Assembly: GCA_014859065.1 (NCBI GenBank)
Contig: JACUUU010000004.1
Location: forward strand, 1 to 36,162
Reading direction: 5' to 3'
Length of the DNA: 36,162 nucleotides
Source: Anaerolineales bacterium
GTDB lineage: Bacteria > Chloroflexota > Anaerolineae > Anaerolineales > UBA4823
Within the stretch, counting starts at the first letter, position 1, and each line of letters begins with the position of its first letter. Shown one piece after another: positions 1 through 6,449 of this stretch. The position numbers and the translations under genes are program-made. The notes below the pieces were generated by a model that worked only from the letters and a program-made list of their open reading frames with translations, searched no databases and was not told the origin of the DNA.

Positions 1-995
1 GATATTTTTTCAATTTGCTCCATTTGGGCGATCAGGTTTTCGATGGTAGCTCTGGTGACATTTCCCAATGAGCGCGTATAGTTCAGCGGCTCATATAGGT
101 TTTCAGTGGGAACATGAATGTGAAGCCGGTAAATGCCTTCGCCTTCACCGACCTGGATCGAAGTCCCCATTGCTTCCAAATCAGCGTAAAATTTTTCCAG
201 GACGAGGGGTTGTTGCGGTTCGAAATCGACTACTACCTCAAAATCCTGGCCGGGCTCAATGCTTTCCATGGTTTCTTCCAGGTTCAGTGCTGCCAGGGGC
301 TGGACCGTGCTAACAACAGTGTCCAGTGATTGGCCATTTATATACCGGAGCATTCCCTCCAAGATGAAGAAAAGGCCTTTACCTCCTGCATCCACAACGC
401 CGGCTTCTTTGAGGACCGCTAACAACTCCGGTGTCCGTTCCACAGATTCATCAGCGGCCTGGACTATCGTTTCTAGAATTGTGATCGGATCCTGGGTCTC
501 TTGTAGAGCATGCTCGCCTGAACTGGCAATGTCTTTGGCGACCGTCAGAATTGTGCCTTCAACCGGGCGGACAACACCTTTATAAGCAGTATCTCTCGCT
601 TCTACCAGAGCACGGGTGAAACTGGGACCATCTAAGACTTCCAGGTTATCCATAGCGCGTGCAAACCCACGCCATATCTGTGAAAGGATCACGCCTGAGT
701 TACCGCGCGCTCCCATTAATGCACCGTGTGCAACACTGTGAGCCATTTTTCCGAAATTACGTTCGGCTGAATTTGAGATCTCATCATAAGCGGTCTGCAT
801 GGTCAGGACCATATTGATTCCAGTATCTCCATCTGGAACCGGGAATACATTGAGGGCATTAACGATCTGCTGGTTGGTGCGGAGCCATACCAGACCAGCC
901 TCAATGAGCTTCTTTAATGCCTGCCCATCAACAGGGGTTTCACGCATTCGTTCCTGCCGCTTGATTATGTAAACATCTTGGGATTCTACGTTCAT
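1..995 (-). CDS. fakA: DAK2-domain fatty acid kinase-like protein (FakA/YloV family), 3' end cut by window
   Basis: The reading frame is open from an ATG at 993-995 to the left edge, giving about 331 residues; the C-terminal part lies outside the window. Near the N-terminus it carries NVFPVPDGDTG, the Asp-rich nucleotide/Mg-binding motif of the DhaL/DAK2 fold, followed by ARGNSGVILSQ and later VDAGGKG, all typical of the FakA/YloV family. In Firmicutes FakA phosphorylates fatty acids bound to FakB (DegV-family) proteins so that they can enter phospholipid synthesis; that role is inferred here. Thr is replaced by Ile directly after the DGDTG motif. It lies 36 bases downstream of an Asp23/Gls24 gene on the same strand, the yloU-yloV arrangement common in Gram-positive bacteria and Chloroflexota, so the two are probably co-transcribed. 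No FakB gene is visible in the window. Confidence 0.9.
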   Translation of the reverse strand, partial: MNVESQDVYIIKRQERMRETPVDGQALKKLIEAGLVWLRTNQQIVNALNVFPVPDGDTGINMVLTMQTAYDEISNSAERNFGKMAHSVAHGALMGARGNSGVILSQIWRGFARAMDNLEVLDGPSFTRALVEARDTAYKGVVRPVEGTILTVAKDIASSGEHALQETQDPITILETIVQAADESVERTPELLAVLKEAGVVDAGGKGLFFILEGMLRYINGQSLDTVVSTVQPLAALNLEETMESIEPGQDFEVVVDFEPQQPLVLEKFYADLEAMGTSIQVGEGEGIYRLHIHVPTENLYEPLNYTRSLGNVTRATIENLIAQMEQIEKI

Positions 996-1031
996 TTATA
1001 TGCTCCGGTAAAAATTCTTCCCTGACAGGGT

Positions 1032-1388
1032 TTAATCCAAGGAACTGATGCGTAATCCCTGGACGTGGATGTTTACTTCATTGACCGGCATGCCGATTGC
1101 CTTTTCAACATGATAGCGCACTGTATTGGCCACGCTGTTTGCCACTGATTTGATGCGAGTCCCATATTCGACCACAATGTAAAGATCTATATTGATATTT
1201 TGGCCATCGTAACGAACTTCAACGCCATGGGTTGGATCTTTCGTGATTATGTTGGACACACTATGAACCAGGTTCTTGGATGTCAAACCAACTACTCCAT
1301 AAGATTCCATAGCAGCCCGATAGGTTATTGTCGCGATTGCTTGAGGGGATACATTAATACTTCCAATAGGGGTTGTTTCTTCAGTCAT
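1032..1388 (-). CDS. Asp23/Gls24 family protein (YloU-like)
   Basis: A 118-residue protein of the usual Asp23/Gls24 length. The start region INVSPQAIATITYRAA and the central IDLYIVVEYGTRI strand followed by a long helix and a C-terminal VNEVNIHVQGL strand match the family pattern. It has no signal peptide or membrane segment. Family members in Firmicutes sit at the membrane or envelope and respond to alkaline or cell-wall stress, but their biochemical role is unclear. A GAGG ribosome site lies about 8 bases before the ATG. It is the first gene of a minus-strand pair with the FakA/YloV gene and is divergent from rpmB, the two sharing a 242-base control region that contains a perfect palindrome. 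Confidence 0.88.
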   Translation of the reverse strand: MTEETTPIGSINVSPQAIATITYRAAMESYGVVGLTSKNLVHSVSNIITKDPTHGVEVRYDGQNINIDLYIVVEYGTRIKSVANSVANTVRYHVEKAIGMPVNEVNIHVQGLRISSLD

Positions 1389-1452
1389 AATATACCTCTA
1401 TGTATGCTGGTACTCCTCAAAGGTTGGTTGAAAAAATTTCATCTGCTTTGTC

Positions 1453-1467
1453 TGACAAAATTTGTCA
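1453..1467. promoter_or_regulatory. Perfect 15-bp palindrome overlapping a promoter -35
   Basis: TGACAAAATTTGTCA is a 7+1+7 perfect inverted repeat in the divergent region between the Asp23 gene and rpmB. Its right half contains the TTGTCA proposed as the -35 hexamer of a plus-strand promoter, so a bound dimeric regulator would block or modulate transcription. The operator role is inferred from symmetry and position only. Confidence 0.45.
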
Positions 1468-1490
1468 TAAAGTTTACGGATATCTATAAT
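1462..1490 (+). promoter_or_regulatory. Candidate sigma70-type promoter upstream of rpmB
   Basis: TTGTCA at 1462-1467 and a consensus TATAAT at 1485-1490 are separated by 17 bases, the optimal spacing. The rpmB start codon is 140 bases downstream. The -35 lies within a perfect palindrome. Confidence 0.55.
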
Positions 1491-1507
1491 AACATTAACC
1501 ACTTTGC

Positions 1508-1536
1508 TTGTATAAGGATGCGATTTGTGGTATTAT
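1508..1536 (+). promoter_or_regulatory. Second candidate promoter for rpmB
   Basis: TTGTAT at 1508-1513 and TATTAT at 1531-1536 are separated by 17 bases. This gives a leader of roughly 90 bases before rpmB. The two promoters could act in tandem; neither is proven. Confidence 0.4.
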
Positions 1537-1630
1537 TTTTCGGCTTAGTTCTCAGTAATTAACTGGCTAGATATGTCACGCGGTTTCCGTTTGCGTGGCT
1601 AAATGATTACAAGGTGAAAGGAAAGTAGCC

Positions 1631-1813
1631 ATGGCAAAGTGTCAAGAATGTGGTAAAAAGACCACCTTTGGGCGAAACCGTCCGTGGTCGAAAAAATCCA
1701 CTGCGCGTACATTCCGCCCGAATTTACAGACAATTACCGTTTATGAAGGTGGGCGAAAAATTCGTAAAGTGCTGTGCGCCAAATGCATTCGCACGTTGGT
1801 TAAAGTAACCTAA
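1631..1813 (+). CDS. rpmB: 50S ribosomal protein L28
   Basis: A 60-residue protein with the L28 layout: MAKCQECGK at the start, a basic middle with SKKSTARTFRPN, and a C-terminal CAKCIRTLVK. The paired CxxC motifs at residues 4-7 and about 49-52 make this the zinc-binding (C+) form of L28, a component of the large ribosomal subunit. The length is normal. AAAGGAAAG lies just before the ATG as a ribosome site. It is a single-gene unit with its own promoter candidates and a hairpin terminator immediately after it. Confidence 0.97.
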   Translation: MAKCQECGKKTTFGRNRPWSKKSTARTFRPNLQTITVYEGGRKIRKVLCAKCIRTLVKVT

Positions 1814-1838
1814 TTTTACCCTTTAGTTCCCAAATTGG

Positions 1839-1875
1839 AAAAGGTAATCACGGAATTGCCCGTGATTTTCCTTTT
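1839..1875. terminator. Bidirectional terminator between rpmB and a Ser/Thr kinase gene
   Basis: AATCACGG (1846-1853) and CCGTGATT (1860-1867) form a perfect 8-bp stem around a 6-base loop. Outside a small internal bulge, AAAAGG (1839-1844) pairs with CCTTTT (1870-1875). The A-run on one side and T-run on the other let it work for both converging genes. Confidence 0.8.
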
Positions 1876-1887
1876 AATTTACCGAGA

Positions 1888-2952
1888 TCAGCGCACAGGG
1901 GGGTTGAACAGGAAATAGATCCAAAGCCAAAATGGGATCAAGCCTCCAACCGCTATAAGCGCAAGTAAACCAAGTAAAACCGTTGTCCAGTCAATGTCAA
2001 AGGGATTCTCCTTTAGGGTGGATTCGGCTGCCTTTATTTGGGGGGACTTGTCTGCCGGGAGAGGTGCGATAGTGCTTGTATTAGGAGTATCAAGGCTCTT
2101 CGGTGGGGTAATCTCCCGTATCGCAGAAGATTGTTGGCTGAAAGTGACCAATACACGTCCCATCTGGTCGGCGGTGCGGTAGCGAGCAGCCGGCTCTTTA
2201 GAGAGCACCTTCAATAGGATTTGATTCAATTCTGGGGGTATGGCTGGGTTGAGTTGCCGGGGAGATTTTGGTAGCGAATCACGGTGCAGACGAGCAAGTT
2301 CTTCGGCAGAATTGGAGGTAAACGGCAGCTGACCGGTGAGCATCTCATAAAGGACAACGCCTAATGAATATACGTCTGAACCGAGGCTTGGGGCCTCTCC
2401 AGAGGCCTGTTCTGGGGAAAAGTACTGTGGTGAACCCCAGATAACGTCAGTTACTTCTTCGGGATGGATGGTTGCCAGCGCGCGCGCTATTCCGAAATCT
2501 ACGACTTTCAAGCGCATATCTGGAGTGATGAGCATATTTTGAGGTTTGATATCACAATGGACCAAACCTGCCCGGTGAGCGTAACCAACGCCTGCACATG
2601 CCTGCACGATCAGTGAGATCGCCTGGTTGATGCTGAACTTCTCCCGTTTTCGCAGCAGCTTTTTCAGGTCGGTCCCGGGCACATGTTCCATAACGATGAA
2701 TAATCGCTCGTCATCGAGTCCAAAATCGTGGACCGTGACGATATTGGGGTGCGAGAGGTTGGCAGCTGCTTTGGCTTCTTGGTGAAAGAGCTGTCGAAAG
2801 TCCGGATCCTTAGAATAATCCTGGCGCAGCACTTTTATGGCTACGCTGCGTTCCAACATCAGATCGTGGGCAAGGTACACCACTGCCATTCCCCCTGATC
2901 CCAGGGTTTCTTTTAACTGGTAGCGGTTGTTGAGTAGTAATCCATCCTCCAT
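1888..2952 (-). CDS. Membrane-anchored Ser/Thr protein kinase (PknB-like)
   Basis: A 354-residue protein with an N-terminal Hanks-type kinase domain (about residues 10-275) and a single C-terminal membrane segment (about 323-348). Visible motifs are the glycine loop GSGGMAVVY at 18-26, Lys40 in AIKV, HCDIKPQN at 132-139, DFG at 152-154, and SPEQ in the activation segment. The catalytic loop is HCD, not HRD, so Arg is replaced by Cys; the catalytic Asp134 is intact, and this suggests activity without the usual Arg-dependent activation-loop control. The kinase domain is cytoplasmic, and only a few residues follow the membrane segment, so there is no external sensor domain. The linker at about 275-320 is Ser/Thr/Pro-rich. 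The ATG at 2950-2952 has a rather distant GAGAGG. It is transcribed alone, away from the repeat-bearing gap. Confidence 0.9.
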   Translation of the reverse strand: MEDGLLLNNRYQLKETLGSGGMAVVYLAHDLMLERSVAIKVLRQDYSKDPDFRQLFHQEAKAAANLSHPNIVTVHDFGLDDERLFIVMEHVPGTDLKKLLRKREKFSINQAISLIVQACAGVGYAHRAGLVHCDIKPQNMLITPDMRLKVVDFGIARALATIHPEEVTDVIWGSPQYFSPEQASGEAPSLGSDVYSLGVVLYEMLTGQLPFTSNSAEELARLHRDSLPKSPRQLNPAIPPELNQILLKVLSKEPAARYRTADQMGRVLVTFSQQSSAIREITPPKSLDTPNTSTIAPLPADKSPQIKAAESTLKENPFDIDWTTVLLGLLALIAVGGLIPFWLWIYFLFNPPVR

Positions 2953-3051
2953 GGCATCAGCTTACCTCTCGCGGGATACTTTGAATTGTAACACTGCTCC
3001 TGAAATTTATCCGGTTATTACTGCTTTATAATAGGTCAAACAGTCCCTGTT

Positions 3052-3172
3052 CTAGTGCTTTGTCAAGGCTAAAAGTATGGTTTCATGCCAAGCCTTTTAT
3101 TGCTTGACAAAGCCTAAAGTGTTCTGTCTCAGTAAATTTATAATCATCGATTCAGGTTTGACAGAACACTAG
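3052..3172. repeat. 121-bp MITE- or BIME-like palindromic element
   Basis: The ends are imperfect inverted repeats: CTAGTGCTTTGTCAA at 3052-3066 against the complement of 3158-3172, matching at 13 of 15 positions. Inside are two more copies of the same half-site, so AGTG(C/T)T(T/C)TGTC occurs four times in alternating orientation. This gives two hairpins with perfect 11-bp stems: 3057-3067 with 3103-3113, and 3118-3128 with 3160-3170. There is no open frame, so mobility would need an enzyme encoded elsewhere. The structure is seen directly; the class is inferred. Confidence 0.65.
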
Positions 3173-3304
3173 TTATTCGCCCAGGCTGAAAGTATAATTT
3201 CTGGTAAATCAAAAGGCTTTCTGGACAAAGCCAACAGTTCCATCTACCATACATCTATAATCAGGGAATGTCTTTGATGAGATATTAGTTGGCGGATTTG
3301 CTTG

Positions 3305-3310
3305 TATAAT
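3305..3310 (+). promoter_or_regulatory. Candidate -10 hexamer for the downstream lipid-kinase-like gene
   Basis: A consensus TATAAT lies 33 bases before the GTG start at 3343. No good -35 is seen at 16-18 bases upstream. A similar context (GCTTGTATAA) recurs upstream of rpmB at 1506. Confidence 0.35.
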
Positions 3311-3342
3311 CATGCATGAAGATGGGCTGGAATACTTAACCA

Positions 3343-4299
3343 GTGGTTGAACAGATGCGTAGAGCTCTATTGATTTTTAATCCCACAGCAGGACGCTTTC
3401 CTTCTTGGTTGTTAGCTGAGAGAGCTGCGCGCATTCTAAAAAATCATGGTTGGGAGGTAGAGATTGAAAGAACTATTGACGGTGATCATATTACCTCACT
3501 GGCAAAGCAGGCTGTGCAGGGTAATATGGAAGCGCTATTCGTGGTTGGTGGAGACGGCTCTCTCAACCGAGCGTTACCGCCTTTGATTGGTTCTCAAACA
3601 GCTCTAGCTCATTTGCCAGCCGGGACCGCCAACGTGTGGGCTCAAGAGATTGGCTTGCCAACCCTGAACTGGACAAGGTGGTTAGCTCTTGAGCACAGCG
3701 CACACTTTTTAGCGCATGGTCGCATTTGCGATGTCGATGTAGGTATTTGCAACCAGAATCCATTCTTATTATGGGCTGGAGTCGGGTTGGATGCTTTTGT
3801 GGTCCATAATATTGAGCCGCGCAGTCGCCGTGAGAAAAATCTAGCAATCGTACAATATGCTGCTCAGGCGCTGTGGAACGCCCGTAAATGGGAAGGCATG
3901 CAGCTGCGAGTGCAAGCCGGCAGCGAAAATGTGGAGGGGCACTTCTTATTAGCGGTGATCAGCAATATTCACCAATATGTTGGTGGTTTGGCAACATTAT
4001 CCCCAGATGCCTTATTGGATGATGGGATCATGGATTTATGGCTCTTTGAAGGCAAATCAATTTCCGGCACAATCCAGAGAGCATGGGATTTGTGGTCTGG
4101 GGGTCACGTCCAGTCGGAGCACGTGCGTCGTATTCCTTTCAGCCAGATTGTCCTGGAATCAGATACAGACATGTTCGTTCAATTGGATGGGGAACCGGCG
4201 GTGGTAGGCAAGAAAACTGTTATCGAAGTGCTTCCGAGGGCGTTGAGAGTTTTGCTTCCGACGAAGACCCCACAGCTGCTCTTAATAGAGCCAGAGTGA
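3343..4299 (+). CDS. Diacylglycerol kinase / sphingosine kinase-like lipid kinase (DAGK catalytic family)
   Basis: A 318-residue protein matching the bacterial DgkB/YegS fold. FNPTAGR near residue 12 is the N-terminal phosphate-contact motif, and VVGGDGSLNRAL near residue 68 is the GGDGT nucleotide-binding signature with Ser for Thr. PAGTANVWAQEI corresponds to the family PxGTxNxxA motif, and LDGE near residue 285 to the conserved C-terminal site. The expected reaction is ATP-dependent phosphorylation of a diacylglycerol-type lipid at the inner membrane face; the true substrate cannot be read from sequence. The frame begins at GTG 3343, directly after an in-frame TAA at 3337-3339; ATG 3355 is an alternative, and neither has a strong ribosome site. 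It is followed after 24 bases by the SH3b gene. A second member of the same superfamily starts at 35928. Confidence 0.85.
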   Translation: MVEQMRRALLIFNPTAGRFPSWLLAERAARILKNHGWEVEIERTIDGDHITSLAKQAVQGNMEALFVVGGDGSLNRALPPLIGSQTALAHLPAGTANVWAQEIGLPTLNWTRWLALEHSAHFLAHGRICDVDVGICNQNPFLLWAGVGLDAFVVHNIEPRSRREKNLAIVQYAAQALWNARKWEGMQLRVQAGSENVEGHFLLAVISNIHQYVGGLATLSPDALLDDGIMDLWLFEGKSISGTIQRAWDLWSGGHVQSEHVRRIPFSQIVLESDTDMFVQLDGEPAVVGKKTVIEVLPRALRVLLPTKTPQLLLIEPE

Positions 4300-4323
4300 A
4301 CATGCAGAAGAGGAAGAGCATAA

Positions 4324-4827
4324 ATGTCGTTTAGAAGAAGGTTACGCCGCATTATCACACCGTGGACAATTTTGGGTTCCTTATTTGTAGGTTTTTCCCT
4401 ATTATTACTTGCTTTGCTTGTTTTCTGGTTAGCTTTGCCTGACCCAGCTCCAGCTGGGATCCCGACAGCAGCCCTGACAATCGTGGCTAATCCAACCGCT
4501 ACTCCCACAGAAGTTCTGCCTACACAGACTGAGCGGCCGACCCCTACAATGACCCCAACCGCTTTGCCAACCCCGCTACCCGGTCAGGTGGCATTAGGCG
4601 CTTACGTTGAGATCAAAGGTACTGGAAGCGATGGCTTACGATTGCGGATGGAGCCTGGTCTCTCAAGCAGGATTCGCTTCATAGGACAGGAATCAGAAGT
4701 GTTTCGCGTAGAAGATGGACCGGTAGAATTGGATGGATATTCCTGGTGGTACCTGGTTGCGCCTTTCGATGAAGCTAGAAATGGTTGGGCTGTTTCGAAC
4801 TTCCTGGTAATAATCCAGAACCCTTGA
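4324..4827 (+). CDS. Membrane-anchored SH3b-domain protein
   Basis: A 167-residue protein in three parts. A basic N-terminus (FRRRLRR) precedes one hydrophobic segment at about residues 16-38, which would anchor it with the rest outside the membrane. A low-complexity Thr/Pro linker follows at about 43-86, with repeated TPT and PTP steps. The C-terminal domain at about 92-165 has the bacterial SH3 (SH3_3) pattern: GLRLRMEPGLSSRI, then a Gly/Asp strand region, YSWWYLV, and NGWAVSNFL. Such domains usually bind peptidoglycan peptides or other envelope ligands. No catalytic domain is attached, so it may be a binding or scaffold protein. A GAGGAAGAG ribosome site precedes the ATG. It is likely co-transcribed with the lipid-kinase-like gene. 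Confidence 0.8.
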   Translation: MSFRRRLRRIITPWTILGSLFVGFSLLLLALLVFWLALPDPAPAGIPTAALTIVANPTATPTEVLPTQTERPTPTMTPTALPTPLPGQVALGAYVEIKGTGSDGLRLRMEPGLSSRIRFIGQESEVFRVEDGPVELDGYSWWYLVAPFDEARNGWAVSNFLVIIQNP

Positions 4828-4832
4828 CACAT

Positions 4833-4861
4833 TTGCAATTTTAGGTATTTCGGTTTATATT
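4833..4861 (+). promoter_or_regulatory. Promoter positioned for a leaderless transcript
   Basis: TTGCAA at 4833-4838 and TATATT at 4856-4861 are 17 bases apart. The ATG of the DUF971 gene is at 4868, about 7 bases after the -10, so transcription would start at or next to the start codon. No Shine-Dalgarno sequence is present upstream of this ATG, which fits. Confidence 0.5.
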
Positions 4862-4867
4862 TTAATC

Positions 4868-5233
4868 ATGCCTGAAAATAGAGTCCAACCCAGCAGTATT
4901 TCAGCTGACAGACAAAGGTCGATCATGACGATAAGTTGGAGTGATGGTCATGTGAGCGATTACTCCTTTACGCTGCTTCGCATGGCTTGCCCGTGCGCTC
5001 AATGTCAGGGAGGGCACGAACAAATGCGCTCGGAACCAAACCCGCAGGTATTCAATATCCCGGCAGAAGATTCACCTGCAACCCGCCTGCGCAATGTCGA
5101 GGCGGTTGGAACCTATGCATTGACTATCGAATGGGAAGATGGTCATCATTACGGGATTTACAACTGGAACTACCTGCGTAAGTTATGTCCGTGTTCTGTT
5201 TGCCGGCCGGAGGGTGTCTATGGAGGGGGATGA
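4868..5233 (+). CDS. DUF971 / GBBH-like N-terminal domain protein
   Basis: A 121-residue protein with two half-repeats of the DUF971 fold, also known as the N-terminal domain of gamma-butyrobetaine hydroxylase. The first half reads ISWSDGHVSDYSFTLLRMACPCAQC, shown here only as its key pieces SDGH and CPCAQC. The second reads WEDGHHYGIYNWNYLR and ends CPCSVC. The Cys-rich motifs occupy the place of the metal-binding Cys/His set in this family, so a bound metal is likely. Free-standing members occur near Fe-S and cofactor genes, but their function is not settled. No ribosome site is visible, and a promoter lies right before the ATG. Its stop overlaps the next gene by 14 bases, indicating translational coupling. 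Confidence 0.82.
   Translation: MPENRVQPSSISADRQRSIMTISWSDGHVSDYSFTLLRMACPCAQCQGGHEQMRSEPNPQVFNIPAEDSPATRLRNVEAVGTYALTIEWEDGHHYGIYNWNYLRKLCPCSVCRPEGVYGGG
5209..5213 (+). promoter_or_regulatory. Ribosome binding site that fixes the start of the 182-residue gene
   Basis: GGAGG at 5209-5213 lies 6 bases before ATG 5220 and inside the end of the DUF971 gene. It favours this ATG over an in-frame start at 5139 that would overlap DUF971 by about 95 bases. Confidence 0.7.
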
Positions 5234-5768
5234 TCCACTAAAGGCAGTGTACGACTTTGCCGAACGTGTTCATGCACGCATGCAAGCAGGTGAAGTTCTC
5301 AATCACTGCCTGGAACAAAATCACTCCGCTCCTGTTCAATCCTGGGTTGAGAGGTTGGTTATTGCCGGACCGCAAAATTTCAGGATATTACAAGAAATCT
5401 TGGTCGAGGTTTCACATCGAAAAGTACAGGTAAATCAGGATATTCTCCAGGTTATCGATCATTATGTGAATAGTTTGAGCACCAAGGGGGTCAGGTTTGC
5501 GGATTACGAGACGAACCTCTTGAAGAATAAGCTGGCGCCTGAAGTTTTTATGACTATTCTGAAGGAACAGCGCATCTCGGATAGAGAGAACCGCTTAGAG
5601 TGTTTCCAGCTTTTATATGATGCCAATGAGGTGCTTAAAAACCTGTATGACCACCTGAAGTTATTGGATGAAATTGAAACTTACTTGCAAGATTGGATGT
5701 GGGGAATGGCTTACCAATTTGCTCGGCAAAAAGAATCCAAAAGGTTGGATAATACCTGGCTTATTTAA
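5220..5768 (+). CDS. Hypothetical all-helical protein, 182 residues
   Basis: I do not recognise this protein. Starting at ATG 5220 it is 182 residues, rich in Leu, Glu, Lys and Gln with no Gly/Pro-rich core, and reads as a bundle of amphipathic helices. It has no signal peptide, membrane segment or obvious catalytic motif. The helix near residues 135-165 ([20 protein letters not shown]) could form a coiled coil. The C-terminus is charged. It is translationally coupled to DUF971 by a 14-base overlap, so the two may act together. Its TAA at 5766-5768 overlaps the stop codon of the converging regulator gene, with no terminator between them, which raises the possibility of antisense read-through into either gene. 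Confidence 0.7.
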   Translation: MEGDDPLKAVYDFAERVHARMQAGEVLNHCLEQNHSAPVQSWVERLVIAGPQNFRILQEILVEVSHRKVQVNQDILQVIDHYVNSLSTKGVRFADYETNLLKNKLAPEVFMTILKEQRISDRENRLECFQLLYDANEVLKNLYDHLKLLDEIETYLQDWMWGMAYQFARQKESKRLDNTWLI

Positions 5769-6418
5769 AGGTATTCGCGCAAATTATGTTCGACAGCATA
5801 CGCTGCAGCTTCAGCGCGATTGCTGACTCCTAGTTTTGACAGGATGCTGCTCACATAATTCCTCACTGTACCCTCTCCCAGAAAAAGGGCTTTAGCAATC
5901 TCACGGTTGGTTTTCCCTTCCGATACCAATAAAAGCACGTGCCTTTCTTGTTGCGTCAAGCCAGAAAAAGCGGATGCTTCTTCCTCTTTGGCAGCTTTGC
6001 GGACTTCTTGAAATATGCGCTGGGTTACAGCTGGGTCTAACAATGCTTCCCCGCGGCTTACAGCTTCGAGCGCTTTTACCAGGTCTTCCCCGCCGATTTG
6101 TTTGAGAACATAACCTGAGGCACCTGCGCGGATTGCTGAGAACAACATTTCGTCTTCTGCATATGAAGTCAGCATGATTACCTTGGTATGGGGATACTTT
6201 TGGGCAATCTCTTCGCAGGCTTCTATACCTGATCCTCCGGGCAGGCGGATATCCATGACAACTACATCTGGATTATGTGATGCCACCCGTTCAATAGCTT
6301 CTCGCGCTGTTCCAGCTTCAGCCACGACCTCAAAATATGGATGCTGATTCAAGAGGGCTTTCAAACCCAATCGGACAACTTCGTGGTCGTCAACCAACAA
6401 AATTCGCTGCTTTTTCAT
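5765..6418 (-). CDS. NarL/LuxR-type response regulator
   Basis: A 217-residue protein with a receiver domain at about residues 4-120 and a LuxR-type helix-turn-helix at about 150-210. The receiver has the acidic pair DD at 10-11, phospho-acceptor Asp56 in [17 protein letters not shown] carrying the conserved Thr/Ser, and VLKQIGG with the conserved Lys. The output domain shows [22 protein letters not shown] and the [16 protein letters not shown] recognition helix. It is expected to bind DNA as a dimer when phosphorylated. No histidine kinase gene lies beside it. It is the last gene of the minus-strand signalling run, 31 bases after the OmpR-type regulator. There is no clear ribosome site before the ATG. 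Confidence 0.92.
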   Translation of the reverse strand: MKKQRILLVDDHEVVRLGLKALLNQHPYFEVVAEAGTAREAIERVASHNPDVVVMDIRLPGGSGIEACEEIAQKYPHTKVIMLTSYAEDEMLFSAIRAGASGYVLKQIGGEDLVKALEAVSRGEALLDPAVTQRIFQEVRKAAKEEEASAFSGLTQQERHVLLLVSEGKTNREIAKALFLGEGTVRNYVSSILSKLGVSNRAEAAAYAVEHNLREYL

Positions 6419-6449
6419 GGAGATATTGTCCTAAATTCATTCACCCAAG

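Larger units (their letters stand above)
2953..3342. other. 390-base gene-free region with repeat element and divergent promoters
   Basis: No convincing coding frame is present. The region separates the divergent kinase and lipid-kinase-like genes. It holds a 121-bp palindromic element (3052-3172), a degenerate second copy of part of it about 117 bases further on (for example the CTAG at 3052 and at 3169, and AGGCT-AAAGTAT at 3066 and 3183), a small hairpin GGCTTT/AAAGCC at 3215-3232, and a TATAAT at 3305-3310. Confidence 0.75.

Noticed and set aside
259-585. 108-codon plus-strand frame
   Set aside because: It lies antisense to the well-supported DAK2 gene, has no ribosome site and its translation has no recognisable features.
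1200-1562. 120-codon plus-strand frame overlapping the Asp23 gene
   Set aside because: It is antisense to the Asp23 gene for half its length and runs through the promoter region; composition is not protein-like.
3316-3339. Seven-codon upstream frame before the lipid-kinase-like gene
   Set aside because: It would be a near-leaderless mini-frame ending in TAA just before GTG 3343. It is too short to tell from chance and shows no run of regulatory codons.
5139-5219. N-terminal extension of the 182-residue protein
   Set aside because: It overlaps the DUF971 gene by about 95 bases, and the GGAGG at 5209 points to ATG 5220.
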